Below are positions 8,824 to 17,997 of a stretch of 42,743 nt of DNA, piece after piece. Below the pieces are notes generated by a model. The model ran no database searches, was not told the DNA's origin, and was given only the letters and a program-made list of their open reading frames with translations. The DNA comes from JAKVCB01 sp963578605 (GTDB lineage Bacteria; Planctomycetota; Planctomycetia; Pirellulales; Lacipirellulaceae), in NCBI GenBank assembly GCA_963578605.1, contig CAUZEA010000046.1:1-42743 (forward strand), given 5' to 3'. Numbering within the stretch: the stretch's first letter is position 1; every line of letters begins with the position of its first letter. The position numbers and the translations under genes are program-made.

Positions 8824-10128
8824 TCAGGGTTTCTTCCCTGTGCGAATACTTGGTTCTTCTGCAGAAATCCCTCCCACACAAAAGAGTTGTGAATCCGTGC
8901 GGAGGAACATTTTTCCGCCGGCAACCGCTGGTGTTGAGCGACTTGGCTCGCCGAGGTCGTTCTTGACGAGGATCTTCAGCTCTTTCTTGTCTGCCGCGAT
9001 GACCCAAACCAGCCCATCCTCATCGATTGCATAAATCTTGTCGCGCACGCGGACGGGTGAGCCACTGAACTTGCCGCCTGTCCGCTGCATCCAGTGAATC
9101 TTGCCTGTGGGAGCATCGATGCAACTTGCAAAGCCACGATCATAAATCAAAAAAACCGTATCTCCCTTGGCGATGACCGATGGTATATAAGGGGCCTTCA
9201 CACGAGAACTGTTCTTCATCGTGTAGACGACTTCCGGATGGTTCCCTGGGCGAATGGCCACAAGATAGTTTTCCGAATACGACCCAGACCCGTTACTACC
9301 AAAGATCAGGCCCCCGGCAAGAATTGGCGAGCTAATGGTCCGTTTATCGAACGTGTCGATGGACCAGTTTTTGTGTCCCGTCGTGGGATCGAGGCTAAAA
9401 ACACCGTTGCCAGTACTCGTGCATACCAGTTCTGGCTTGCCCACAGGTGGCGTGTAAATAAAGGGTACCGAATACGATACCTGCCGACTCACCAACGGTG
9501 TTCGCCACAGTTCCCGGCCACTGGCACAATCCAAGGCAACCATGCAACTCTCGCCCGGCACTTCGCCCGGATCAAGTTTTTCTGCCTGTTGAGAAAGGTG
9601 CAGAACAACCTTGTTTTCGTAGACGATCGGTGAGTTGCAGAAGCCATGTCGGCCAACCCAAGATCCCAGGTTGACGTTCCATTTTTCGATCCCCTCGTGC
9701 GTGAATGCCTTGAAAGTGATTTCCGCAGGAGTCGACCAGGCGACATAAACTTGCCGGGCGTCGACGGCCGGTGTGGATGACGCGTAACTGCTACGGCCGT
9801 GGATCTGGTGCACCGCAGACTCAAAATTGCGCCGCCAGAGCAACGAACCGTTCTTCGCGCTGTAACAAAGCACATAGCGGGTTGCATCACTGGGATCGGC
9901 ACTCAGAAGAAATACCTTCTCACCCCAAATGACCGGTGACGAATGTCCTACCCCGGGCAGTTGTACTTTCCAACAATAATCGGCGTCGGTCCACGTAGTG
10001 GGGATCGTCGTGGCATGGCTCACGCCAGACCCATTGGGCCCGCGAAAACGAGTCCATTCTTGCGCAAAGGATCCCTGGGAAGCCAAGAGTATGAGTAAGT
10101 AGCAGATGGCTTGAACACGGATGGACAT
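8824..10128 (-). CDS. PQQ-binding-like beta-propeller repeat protein, exported
   Basis: A 434-residue protein with a clear Sec signal peptide (MSIRVQAICYLLILLASQGSFA) and then EWTRFRGPNGSGV, the usual beginning of planctomycete outer-membrane-assembly-factor-like PQQ propellers. Repeated blades appear as W-rich motifs: SPVIWGEKVFLLSAD, GSLLWRRNFE, GRELWRTPLV, TGHKNWSIDT, GKIHWMQRTGGKFSGSPV. The fold matches the BamB/PQQ-dependent dehydrogenase propeller, but I do not see catalytic or cofactor residues that would establish an alcohol or sugar dehydrogenase, so it may be a scaffold or binding protein in the periplasm. It sits upstream of the lactonase gene in the same orientation. Confidence 0.87.
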   Translation of the reverse strand: MSIRVQAICYLLILLASQGSFAQEWTRFRGPNGSGVSHATTIPTTWTDADYCWKVQLPGVGHSSPVIWGEKVFLLSADPSDATRYVLCYSAKNGSLLWRRNFESAVHQIHGRSSYASSTPAVDARQVYVAWSTPAEITFKAFTHEGIEKWNVNLGSWVGRHGFCNSPIVYENKVVLHLSQQAEKLDPGEVPGESCMVALDCASGRELWRTPLVSRQVSYSVPFIYTPPVGKPELVCTSTGNGVFSLDPTTGHKNWSIDTFDKRTISSPILAGGLIFGSNGSGSYSENYLVAIRPGNHPEVVYTMKNSSRVKAPYIPSVIAKGDTVFLIYDRGFASCIDAPTGKIHWMQRTGGKFSGSPVRVRDKIYAIDEDGLVWVIAADKKELKILVKNDLGEPSRSTPAVAGGKMFLRTDSQLFCVGGISAEEPSIRTGKKP

Positions 10129-10396
10129 AAAGCGTGATCCATTTCGCTTGGTACATTGTCAGCGGGTTAGGACGAAACCATTGAGCGACGCGACCATTCT
10201 ACCTGTTTCGGCCAATGTGGTCATGCAGTCGTCTTGGAAGAATCACTCAATCGGTTGCGCCAAGTACCTAATCCCCCGCAGGTTGACTCTCTACTTGGAA
10301 AACCTCTTGTGCCTTCCTGTAGATGGCATCTTACCGCGCACAACGAACCTGAGTGCGACAATAGTCGCGCGTGACGCAGGAAAAAATTCTCTCCCG

Positions 10397-10792
10397 CTAC
10401 TGCAGCGATACTTTCACCGACCGTCCGTCGTTAGCTGAAAAATCGAGCTTGTCTTCCCGCGCGAGCCACCCTACGGCAGCCACGACAAGGTCATCCGGGT
10501 CATTGGTTGATTTCTTCAGCGCTGCAAGACTTTGCGCTCCTTGACCGTCAAGCGTTTTCCATAACTTGCCGGCGACTTGTCCGATCTGGTGATTTGAATA
10601 GACCGAATGCCCGGCCGGTGCGATAACAACCGTGGGGGCCTTCTTGACGCGCGACCGGTTATTGGTCGTTTTTTTTGCCGTCGGCTTTTTCTTGTTGGCC
10701 GACTTTTTGGCAGGGACCTTTTTCTCCGCTTTTGGCCCCGAACTTGAGCGAGACTTGCGCCCAATCGACGAACTGATTTTTTTCTTGGCCAC
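10397..10792 (-). CDS. DUF2582 winged-helix protein with histone-H1-like basic tail
   Basis: A 131-residue protein. Residues 1-52 are a disordered tail with 20 Lys/Arg and many Ser/Ala/Pro (for example KKVPAKKSANKKKPTAKKT), like histone H1 or Hc1-type tails. Residues 63-131 match the DUF2582 winged helix-turn-helix pattern: IGQVAGKLWKTLDG, SLAALKKSTNDPDDLVVAAVGWLAREDKL. It should bind DNA, probably as an architectural or regulatory nucleoid protein; this function is inferred from the tail and fold. It has its own ATG at 10792 with CCAAATAAAT-like AT-rich upstream sequence, and no obvious operon partner. The combination of tail and wHTH is the unusual point. Confidence 0.82.
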   Translation of the reverse strand: MAKKKISSSIGRKSRSSSGPKAEKKVPAKKSANKKKPTAKKTTNNRSRVKKAPTVVIAPAGHSVYSNHQIGQVAGKLWKTLDGQGAQSLAALKKSTNDPDDLVVAAVGWLAREDKLDFSANDGRSVKVSLQ

Positions 10793-10832
10793 GATTTATT
10801 TCTCCCAAATACCGCGGTGATGAAGGTGGAAA

Positions 10833-11030
10833 TCAGGACCAGCCTCGCCGAGAATCATAGCCGATTACCGGCAGTTCGCCAATAACCTGAAGGACGACAG
10901 TTTTGCCGCGGTCCTTGCGGGGCTTCGATGGGCCGTGATCACCAGCCCAGTGACAACAGGAAGACTCGTGGAATCCCCCAGGAAATTCGGGGACTTTACC
11001 AGCTTTGGTGAGAATTCCCAGGCTGGCCAA
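10833..11030 (-). CDS. Possible small protein downstream of the esterase (doubtful)
   Basis: A 65-residue frame opening with TTG at 11030. It lies in the same frame as the esterase, eight codons after its TAG stop. The C-terminal half, GKTVVLQVIGELPVIGYDSRRGW, looks like a pair of beta strands, and the first half has HESSCCHWAGDHG, a Cys/His cluster. I do not recognise a family. The start codon is weak and no Shine-Dalgarno is seen, so it may be noncoding sequence or the remnant of a gene. Confidence 0.25.
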   Translation of the reverse strand: MASLGILTKAGKVPEFPGGFHESSCCHWAGDHGPSKPRKDRGKTVVLQVIGELPVIGYDSRRGWS

Positions 11031-11051
11031 CGGCCGGTACCCACCTGTCGT

Positions 11052-11960
11052 CTAAGGAGCTAATAATTTCGCGATGAGGAAATCCATCGGGGTTGCGTAC
11101 TCTTCTGGTTGAGAAATCCCCGGGATTAGTAGATGACATTCATGACCCGCCTGGTCGGCCTTCTCCTTCAGCCGGATGCCAAATACCGGATGGTGAATCC
11201 CGTGACCTGGATTTTCAGAAGGCAGCGTCATGTTATTGCCGTACGACATAAAAAGGGGAGGGTCTTGTCCATCAAGGTGATTGTAAGGAGAGAACTCAAC
11301 GTAGGTTACACGGTGTTGTGCATAGTTCTTTAATGCATCAGTTATCGTTTTTTCGCCAACCCCGAGAGCAATCATGCGGTGCTGTAACACATTGGGTCCT
11401 AACCATCTTTCAATCACTTTAGGGTCAATCGAGGTTTGCCCTGCTCGAACTGCCGCTGCAGCCACACGGGTCGATTCACGTAGTACCGGGTCGCCGGATT
11501 CCGGATCTGCCAAATCGTCGTGCAGGAGGATCCACATGGATGTACAGGCCCCTGCACTACCCCCCGTCAGTCCGATCCGGCTTGTGTTCACACTCCAATC
11601 TTTTGCCTTAGAGCGGATGAATTGAATGGCTCGTGCCGCATCGTGTACGGGTGCTGGAAGAGGGGCCTGGGTGGAAAAGCGGTATTGGATGGCGGCATAG
11701 GAGATGCCTTGATCCAGAAAGGGCTTTACGTCAGCAGCGGTTCGCTTTTTGCTACCACTGGTCCAACCGCCACCGTGGATGTGGACCACCAGCGGATGAG
11801 GACCGTTACCCGGGGCCTTCCAAAAATCGAGCACGTTCCGCTGGTGAGGACCATATCGCACATTCGCAGCCGTTGCTGGTAATGTGTCGTGGCCGTCTGT
11901 GGCTATCACCTGCGTGACACAACCACCCAATACAAGTAAAGCAAAGACAGGTGTTCGCAT
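11052..11960 (-). CDS. Alpha/beta hydrolase (BD-FAE/esterase-lipase type), probable lipoprotein
   Basis: A 302-residue exported hydrolase. The oxyanion-hole motif HGGGW is at residues 62-66 and the nucleophile elbow GGSAG carries S135. A late HHPVFGIRLKEKAD segment probably supplies the catalytic His, and DPPLFMSYG lies near the expected acid position. Such enzymes hydrolyse carboxyl esters, for example acetyl or feruloyl groups on polysaccharides. The start at 11960 gives a short signal with LGGC at residues 11-14, which resembles a lipobox and would anchor the protein in a membrane. An upstream extension to 12041 is open but lacks a signal. It lies 129 bases downstream of the ceramidase-like gene. 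Confidence 0.88.
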   Translation of the reverse strand: MRTPVFALLVLGGCVTQVIATDGHDTLPATAANVRYGPHQRNVLDFWKAPGNGPHPLVVHIHGGGWTSGSKKRTAADVKPFLDQGISYAAIQYRFSTQAPLPAPVHDAARAIQFIRSKAKDWSVNTSRIGLTGGSAGACTSMWILLHDDLADPESGDPVLRESTRVAAAAVRAGQTSIDPKVIERWLGPNVLQHRMIALGVGEKTITDALKNYAQHRVTYVEFSPYNHLDGQDPPLFMSYGNNMTLPSENPGHGIHHPVFGIRLKEKADQAGHECHLLIPGISQPEEYATPMDFLIAKLLAP

Positions 11961-12089
11961 AAGAAAATCCCCTGGAATCAATTGAGGTCCTACCAGGTTA
12001 ACCTCTGGCGGTTGGCAACGCACACAACCATGTTGCCGCACGTTACAGCAAAATTACTTCACGCACACCAAAACATACGGTCCGTGGTG

Positions 12090-14228
12090 CTAGTTGACCA
12101 GGCCTTGAACTTCCTGAGGAGTCAGCGCGCGATCGAATACCGCAATTTCGTCCAAGCGACCTTCCCAGGTTGAATCGCCATCACTTCGGCCACCAAAGAA
12201 CAACAGGTCCAAATCGCTGTGAGCGTCGGTGGGGGATACCGTTTCGATTTCCGGTTGAGGGTTACCATTCAAGTAAACCCGCACGTCGGTCCCGTCGCGT
12301 ACGAACACGATGTGGTTCCAAGTCCATCGCTCGACTTCAGTTTGCCCCCCAAGGAGGGTCGCGTGCTCACTGCCCGAATCCTCCGGCCGGCTCCCGCCAG
12401 GCAGCACCAGTTTTCCCGCGTGCCCCAGGGTACCGCCCAAACCAAGATGATCACCATGAGCATGAAAACCATGGTCCGATCCGCGTGAAAATAACCAACC
12501 GGTGATGGGGCGACCGTCGACAGGCATACCATTGTAAAACCAGATTGCCACGGAATATTGGTCCTTGAGGTCGGGGACGCGTGCCCTCAGGCGACCACCC
12601 GCGAAATGGGCTGATCGGTTGACTTCACTACCGGCGCAAAACTTTTCCGAGCCCGGGCCTTCCAGGAAGAAAGCGACCGGTGGTTCATAGATTGCGTCAC
12701 AGTTTTTCCCGGAAAGGTCTATTGCGCGGGGACCGGCGAACTCATCGAGTCGCCAGTAGGCTACCGGACTGGCAGCCAGGAGAGCCTTGACAGCAGTTCC
12801 CTGGGTTTGACGAAAACGGCGCCGCCGCTGCCCCGCCACTTTTTCAAGTAATCTCAACCCTGTTTCGACAATGATCGGCTCTGCCTGAATTTCCAAGCCG
12901 GCCGAACGTGCAGGCCACGTGTTGTAGCCACCCAGCAAATGTTGCTCGGGTGGGGGGATGTAGCCATCACCGCCGTTGGCCAACTCGATCACCATCGTCT
13001 TTTCCAGTGGGCTCTGGAGCTTGATTTTCAACCCGGTCAGCGCGTACGTTTCACAAGGGGTTGTGGCGATGCCCATGTCACCAATTCGCGCCGCCTGGAC
13101 TACAATTTCTGTCGACTGCCGTTCGTGCAAGAAAAGTTGTTCACGGGCATAGACTTCGGTGGTCGTCTCGGGAAGTCGATTTCCCAGGGATTCGACAATT
13201 CGTCGAGCCCACTCTAAACGCTGTTGATCTGGTACCCGGTAATTGAGTTGCAGCCGAGCCTCCGACATCGCTACATCCAGGTTGGTTTTGTACTCGATGC
13301 CGCTGCACGCCCCGGCGGCAATCTCAGCAAGTCCACGGGCATAACTGGCAATGTCCGACTCGACCTTGCTGCCCAACCTGTAATCTCGCCGCCAAATATC
13401 GCCGCTACAGCCGTGTGACATGGCGACCACAAAAGGCGGATCGACATCACCGTGAGTACCGCTCAACCGAGCTTGGACTTCGTGACAAAAGAGCCCGAAG
13501 TAATCGGAACTCAACCCGCCACCATCGCCATAATAGTGCATCGAAAAATTGACAAGAAGCGCCAGCGGGTGTCCATCCGTCGATTGAATCGAGATGAGCG
13601 ACAAGCTGGGATCCTCCGGACCCGACTCACCCGTAACGTCATTCCAATTAGCCCCCGCGTGCATGTTTGCGCGAACGGTCAGGTTACCGAAAGGATCTTT
13701 TCCAATCCGATCAGGCCGTCGAATCCAGCGCCGCAGAGCGGTGAACTGGGCCGCATCGCCTACAGCCCAACCCGCCTGGGCTGGTTTTAAATTTGCCTCC
13801 GCCCGGACAATCGCCTGCACAAGACTCCGCCGCAAGAGAGGAATGTAGGTCAGGTCGGGATCGGTCCCCAGTGCGCCCATCGAAGCGGGAGCCGTGTGGG
13901 TATGTGTGGCGGAGATGAGCATACGGTCGGCAGGAATCTTTGTCTGTGCCGCGGCGCGTTGCTTGGTGTCATCGAGAAGTGGCCGCGGCATCATGCAACT
14001 GTCAACCACAACGATTGCAATGCGATCGTGCCCGTCATCCAGCACAATCGCCCGTGCGAACAGGCGGCTCTTTACATTGTCGACGCTGCGGTTGAGCATT
14101 CCGCCGTTGACAAGTACGGGAAATTGCTGCGGCGTAATGTCAACGGCAGCGGCCCCGGCTTTAAACTGCCCGTAGGCTGACTGCAACGCACAGAGGGTCA
14201 GAATGACCGTACTCACCCAGGCCAGCAT
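12090..14228 (-). CDS. Neutral/alkaline ceramidase-like protein with C-terminal LamG domain
   Basis: A 712-residue secreted protein. The signal peptide is MLAWVSTVILTLCALQSAYG. Residues about 20-440 resemble the N-terminal catalytic part of neutral ceramidase: AGAAAVDITP, ATHTHTAP (a variant of the zinc-site HTHSGP), and MSHGCSGDI. Residues about 530-712 form a LamG/concanavalin-like domain: AYWRLDEFAGPRAIDLSG, YSVAIWFYNG, TWNHIVFVRDGTDVRVYLNG, and RLDEIAVFDRALTPQEV at the end. True ceramidases cleave the amide bond of ceramide; many planctomycete members carry the fold without a proven substrate. The ATG at 14228 lies 10 bases after the PhyH stop, so the two are cotranscribed. The frame also extends upstream inside PhyH, which I treat as spurious. 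Confidence 0.87.
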   Translation of the reverse strand: MLAWVSTVILTLCALQSAYGQFKAGAAAVDITPQQFPVLVNGGMLNRSVDNVKSRLFARAIVLDDGHDRIAIVVVDSCMMPRPLLDDTKQRAAAQTKIPADRMLISATHTHTAPASMGALGTDPDLTYIPLLRRSLVQAIVRAEANLKPAQAGWAVGDAAQFTALRRWIRRPDRIGKDPFGNLTVRANMHAGANWNDVTGESGPEDPSLSLISIQSTDGHPLALLVNFSMHYYGDGGGLSSDYFGLFCHEVQARLSGTHGDVDPPFVVAMSHGCSGDIWRRDYRLGSKVESDIASYARGLAEIAAGACSGIEYKTNLDVAMSEARLQLNYRVPDQQRLEWARRIVESLGNRLPETTTEVYAREQLFLHERQSTEIVVQAARIGDMGIATTPCETYALTGLKIKLQSPLEKTMVIELANGGDGYIPPPEQHLLGGYNTWPARSAGLEIQAEPIIVETGLRLLEKVAGQRRRRFRQTQGTAVKALLAASPVAYWRLDEFAGPRAIDLSGKNCDAIYEPPVAFFLEGPGSEKFCAGSEVNRSAHFAGGRLRARVPDLKDQYSVAIWFYNGMPVDGRPITGWLFSRGSDHGFHAHGDHLGLGGTLGHAGKLVLPGGSRPEDSGSEHATLLGGQTEVERWTWNHIVFVRDGTDVRVYLNGNPQPEIETVSPTDAHSDLDLLFFGGRSDGDSTWEGRLDEIAVFDRALTPQEVQGLVN

Positions 14229-14238
14229 TTTCACCACA

Positions 14239-15045
14239 TTACTCCAGTGCCAAGTTAGCTTCGTATTGAAGGACCTCGTCGAACCGGGTCGTGCCGCGTA
14301 CGAGCCGACCGAGGCGGGGCTGCCGATCGTTGTACACTTCCACGGCATCGGCATCGGCATAGCGCATGAAGAGAATCCGCCGGTCCCGGTCTTGTGAGTG
14401 GTTGCCCTCCGATTTGTGGAGCATGTGGCAGTGGAAGAAGAGGCACTCACCTGCCCGCAGCGGCATTGGCCGGGCTAGCGCATCGTCGACTTCCAACTCA
14501 ACCGGCTTGCGCTGTTTGATGTCATCAGGGGTGTACCCCTCGCGAACCTGCCCCTGCTTGTGACTGCCAGGAACGAGCCACAGGCAGCCATTCTCCTGGT
14601 CAGCATCGTCGAGGGCGGTCAGACAGGAGATCGCGTTATACGGATCCAACTCGCCGTAAGAGTTGTCCTGATGCCAGGCAAATGACTGGTTGTTACCACG
14701 CATCTTGAAGGTGAGCTGACTTGTCGCTGCCTTGATGTTAGGGCCAATAACCTGGGTGGCAACGTCGACCAGCGGGCCTGAAAAATAATACTGCCGGACC
14801 AGGGATGCATGGTGATGAATATTGCCGAGCAGCGCGTTCTGAAGCCACGTCCCGTTGGCATCGAAAGCGCCTTTTTCTGCATTCCATGCCACCATGCATT
14901 CGTCACGTATTGCCTGCAAACCGCGGTCGGTCAGAATCGAGCCATACAAAAGGTAGCCGTCGTTAGCGAACCTGGTGAGTTCGTCCTCGGTGAACTGGCG
15001 ATAAATAAAACGTTCAGACAAAAGAGATTGTATTTGGTCGGACAT
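14239..15045 (-). CDS. Phytanoyl-CoA dioxygenase (PhyH) family protein
   Basis: A 268-residue Fe(II)/2-oxoglutarate-dependent oxygenase of the PhyH family. The iron site HxD is at H125/D127 (FAWHQDNSYG), the distal His at about H210 (HMLHKSEGN) and a 2-oxoglutarate-binding Arg near 223 (DRRILFMRY). The motif GCLWLVPGSHKQG is also typical. Members hydroxylate diverse small molecules, lipids or metabolites; the substrate here is unknown. The ATG at 15045 is chosen over a TTG at 15054. The gene is the first of a minus-strand pair with the ceramidase-like gene and stands divergent to the SDR/symporter group. Confidence 0.92.
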   Translation of the reverse strand: MSDQIQSLLSERFIYRQFTEDELTRFANDGYLLYGSILTDRGLQAIRDECMVAWNAEKGAFDANGTWLQNALLGNIHHHASLVRQYYFSGPLVDVATQVIGPNIKAATSQLTFKMRGNNQSFAWHQDNSYGELDPYNAISCLTALDDADQENGCLWLVPGSHKQGQVREGYTPDDIKQRKPVELEVDDALARPMPLRAGECLFFHCHMLHKSEGNHSQDRDRRILFMRYADADAVEVYNDRQPRLGRLVRGTTRFDEVLQYEANLALE

Positions 15046-15435
15046 GGATCGCAATGGGACTGATTCGTCTCGTAAGATTCCCCAAAAGTATAGAAACCCG
15101 ATTATAGCCGAAACGTTGTGCTTTTGGCCACTGACTTTGCGTCCGCCAGGTCACCGCTTCCCGTGTTACAAAAAGCTGCCTTGGCGCGTAAGCACGTCTT
15201 CGTATGGCTATCGGTGGTTTACCACCGGGCTGCTGGGCGTGCAAACCATTTTCAGCCGAACAATGCGGCCTGGTACCGTGGCCTGGTGACGATCGCCTTC
15301 TCTAGACGTGCCTCCGTTTACCACCGGATAGGCACACGGTATGATCGCGTGCCGATGCCCGGCAACGTCACAAGTTCACACAGAAATTTTTTCGGTGCCG
15401 GCAAAAGTCTCCTGAAAACCCGAGAAAGGCTCCCC
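15046..15435. promoter_or_regulatory. Divergent promoter region between PhyH and SDR genes
   Basis: A 390-base gap between two outward-facing genes, so both promoters should lie here. I could not identify convincing -35/-10 boxes or an operator. A frame that would extend the SDR upstream to 15118 is open but contains no recognisable sequence and is not taken as coding. Confidence 0.45.
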
Positions 15436-16218
15436 ATGAAATTAGCAGGCAAAGTGGCCGTCATCACAGGTGGTTCCAAGGGGATTGGCTTCGGATGTGC
15501 CAAGATTTTTGGCAAATATGGTGCCCGGGTTATCATTGCCGCCCGTGGCGAAGAGGATGGCAAGCGGGCAGAGCAGGAACTGGTTGCGGCTGGCACCGAA
15601 GCCGCATTTGTTTCCTGCGACGTGACGCGTGAAACAGACATGAAAGCAGTCATTGGCAGCGCCATCGACCGCTGGGGACAACTCGACTGTATTGTCAACA
15701 ACGCGGGCTGGCATCCGCCCACCATTTCTATCGACGAAATCTCGGTGGCCGACTTTGAAAGCTTGTTGCGATTGAACCTGACGAGCACATTTATGGGCTG
15801 CAAGTTTGCCATCGAGCATTTGCGCAAGACCAGGGGCAACATTATTAATATGTCCAGTGAAGTCGCGCTCATTGGGCAATCGTCTGCCGCCAGTTACGCG
15901 ACCACAAAAGCAGGTCAGCTTGGCCTCACACGGGCTCTTGCGATCGACCTGGCTTCCGAAGGTGTACGCGTCAATGCGGTTTGCCCGGCCGGGGTAATGA
16001 CGCCCCTAATGCGAGAGTGGGCCAGCACTGAATTCGACCCCGACACGGCACTGCAAAGCGTGGATCATATTCACGCCATGGGACGGATGGCTACGATCGA
16101 GGAAATGGGAGAAGTTTGTGCCTTCCTTGCTTCTGACGAGGCTTCGTTTATGACTGGGCAGACGATTTGTCCCGACGGCGGCGCGGCCCTCGGTTACGGG
16201 AAAAAATGGAACCCGTAA
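15436..16218 (+). CDS. SDR family oxidoreductase (glucose/gluconate dehydrogenase-like)
   Basis: A 260-residue classical SDR: TGGSKGIG at residues 11-18, CDVT at 61-64, NNAG at 88-91, Ser near 140-141 (NMSSEVAL) and Y154/K158 (YATTK). The C-terminal end with GQTICPDGGAALGY is usual for the family. It should be a cytosolic NAD(P)-dependent oxidoreductase acting on a sugar or hydroxy acid; the exact substrate is not readable. The start at 15436 has GAGAAAGG upstream. The symporter begins 15 bases after its stop, so the two form an operon, and an imported substrate may be what it oxidises. Confidence 0.9.
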   Translation: MKLAGKVAVITGGSKGIGFGCAKIFGKYGARVIIAARGEEDGKRAEQELVAAGTEAAFVSCDVTRETDMKAVIGSAIDRWGQLDCIVNNAGWHPPTISIDEISVADFESLLRLNLTSTFMGCKFAIEHLRKTRGNIINMSSEVALIGQSSAASYATTKAGQLGLTRALAIDLASEGVRVNAVCPAGVMTPLMREWASTEFDPDTALQSVDHIHAMGRMATIEEMGEVCAFLASDEASFMTGQTICPDGGAALGYGKKWNP

Positions 16219-16233
16219 CGAGAGAATCTACTA

Positions 16234-17853
16234 ATGTTGGAATCCAGTCTCAAAATTGGCGCGCTCGATGCAACGATCATTGTCGCCTACATGATTGGTA
16301 TTATCTTCGTGGGGGTCTGGTCCTCACGTCGGCAGGGAACAACCACCGCTGGTTATTTCCTGGCCGGTCGCAAACTGCATTGGCCCATGATTGGCATGGC
16401 CTTGTTTGCCACGAACATCTCAACAGTGCATCTGCTCGGTCTGGCGGCCGACAGTTATCGGGTAGGGTTAGTCGTTGGCAACTTTGAGTGGATGGCTATA
16501 TTTTTTCTGATTCTGTTGGGGTTGGTTTTTGCCCCCTTCTATTTTCGTAACAAGATATCCACCTTGCCGGAATACCTGGAACGACGCTTCGGACTCGGTT
16601 CACGAATGTTTCTTGCCTTTATGGCCGTCGTCGGCGCGCTGTTCATTCATATCGGAATGAGCCTCTTTGCCGGTGCCAAGCTGATGGAACAGTTCTTCGA
16701 TATGCCAATCCAATCCTCGATCATCGTCATCGCTGCGGCGACAGCCCTTTACACCGTGCTGGGGGGACTAAAGGCAGTGGTCGTGACCGAGTCGATTCAA
16801 ACCATCTTGCTGTTGGTCGGTTCTCTGGCAATCACGTGGTTTGGCCTCGTGGCGTTGCGGGACCGCGGGATCGACTCTTATAGCGAATTCCTTGCCGCAG
16901 CCCAACCGAACCAAATGAGTATGGTCCGTAGCGAAGGTGCTTTTCCCTGGTACCACATGCTGGCCGGCTATCCGGTGTTGGCAATCTGGTATTGGTGTGC
17001 CGACCAAACGATCGTGCAACGTGTCTTGGGTGCCGAAACGCAGCGTGATGCCCAATTAGGACCGCTCTTTGCCGGTTTTTTAAAGGTTTTACCTGTCTTC
17101 TGCATGTGTCTACCGGGAGTCATGGCCTATGTACTTTTCCAGGATTTGATCGGCGATGATCCTAATCAGGCTCTCCCCGTATTGATTGACCAGTTAATTC
17201 CCAGCGGCCTCAAAGGACTGATTGCTGCTGCCATGTTAGCCGCAGTGATGAGTACGGTTGCCGGAGCACTCAATAGTGCAGCCACCCTGGTGAGTATCGA
17301 CCTGATCAAGAACCTGCATCCGGCGGCAGGAGATCGCACGCTTGTATTGAGTGGTCGCGTGACTGCCTGTGTGGTAATGCTATTGGCCATCATGTGGTCC
17401 ACCCAAGGTGATCGCTTTGAGAGTGTCTTCACCGGGATCAATGCCATGATTGCCTGTCTCGCACCTCCTATCTCCGTGGTCTTCCTGTGGGGGGTCTTCT
17501 GGCCACGCGGTACACGACAGGGGTCCCTGGCGACGTTGATTACAGGTTTTGTGTTGGGTGCACTTGTCTTCACCTTCGATTTCCCATTGGTCGGCGAGGA
17601 AAAAGTGTTTACCGATGCCTTGGGAATCCCCTTCATGCTGCAAGCCTGGTGGCTTTTTGTGATTTGTACCGTGGTCTTTTTCACAGTCAGTCTTCTTACC
17701 CCGGCCCCCAGTTCAGAGCAAACCAAGGAGCTCTGCTGGCCCAACCCGTTTGCCGTGATCACGTCGGGCCAAATTACGGGCCTCACCGATCCGCGAATTG
17801 TTGCAGCCGTTTTACTGGCAGTCACCATCACACTCTACTGGGTTTTCGCCTGA
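16234..17853 (+). CDS. Sodium:solute symporter (SSS family, SGLT-like)
   Basis: A 539-residue polytopic membrane protein with about 13-14 hydrophobic segments. Family marks are the early GVWSSRRQGTTTAGYFLAGRKLHW, then MALFATNISTVHLLGLAADSYRVG, and LPEYLERRFG. In SGLT-type transporters these positions help form the sodium site and substrate gate. It should import a solute, probably a sugar, sugar acid or polyol, with sodium across the inner membrane. The substrate cannot be told. The start at 16234 gives a short periplasmic N-terminus with TM1 from about residue 10. It lies 15 bases after the SDR and about 145 bases before the double hydrolase gene. Confidence 0.93.
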   Translation: MLESSLKIGALDATIIVAYMIGIIFVGVWSSRRQGTTTAGYFLAGRKLHWPMIGMALFATNISTVHLLGLAADSYRVGLVVGNFEWMAIFFLILLGLVFAPFYFRNKISTLPEYLERRFGLGSRMFLAFMAVVGALFIHIGMSLFAGAKLMEQFFDMPIQSSIIVIAAATALYTVLGGLKAVVVTESIQTILLLVGSLAITWFGLVALRDRGIDSYSEFLAAAQPNQMSMVRSEGAFPWYHMLAGYPVLAIWYWCADQTIVQRVLGAETQRDAQLGPLFAGFLKVLPVFCMCLPGVMAYVLFQDLIGDDPNQALPVLIDQLIPSGLKGLIAAAMLAAVMSTVAGALNSAATLVSIDLIKNLHPAAGDRTLVLSGRVTACVVMLLAIMWSTQGDRFESVFTGINAMIACLAPPISVVFLWGVFWPRGTRQGSLATLITGFVLGALVFTFDFPLVGEEKVFTDALGIPFMLQAWWLFVICTVVFFTVSLLTPAPSSEQTKELCWPNPFAVITSGQITGLTDPRIVAAVLLAVTITLYWVFA

Positions 17854-17916
17854 GTGACACTTTGTGCCAGATGATGAATCCGTTTTGCCGCTGACTCAAC
17901 CTTCCGGTATACTGAC

Positions 17917-17949
17917 CAGCACGGAGACCCGGTCCGGTTAACCGTGCTG
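17917..17949 (+). terminator. Hairpin after the symporter gene, possible terminator
   Basis: CAGCACGG (17917-17924) is complementary to CCGTGCTG (17942-17949), an 8-bp stem with a 17-nt loop, 63 bases after the symporter stop. There is no T-run after it, so it may be a weak or Rho-assisted terminator, or only a leader hairpin of the next gene. Confidence 0.25.
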
Positions 17950-17997
17950 CTTGAGATGCCACTGCTTCCTACTCACGATTTGCAATCGATTCACCTG

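Noticed and set aside
15118..15435. N-terminal extension of the SDR by 106 residues
   Set aside because: The extension has no relation to SDR proteins, and the ATG at 15436 has a ribosome-binding site.
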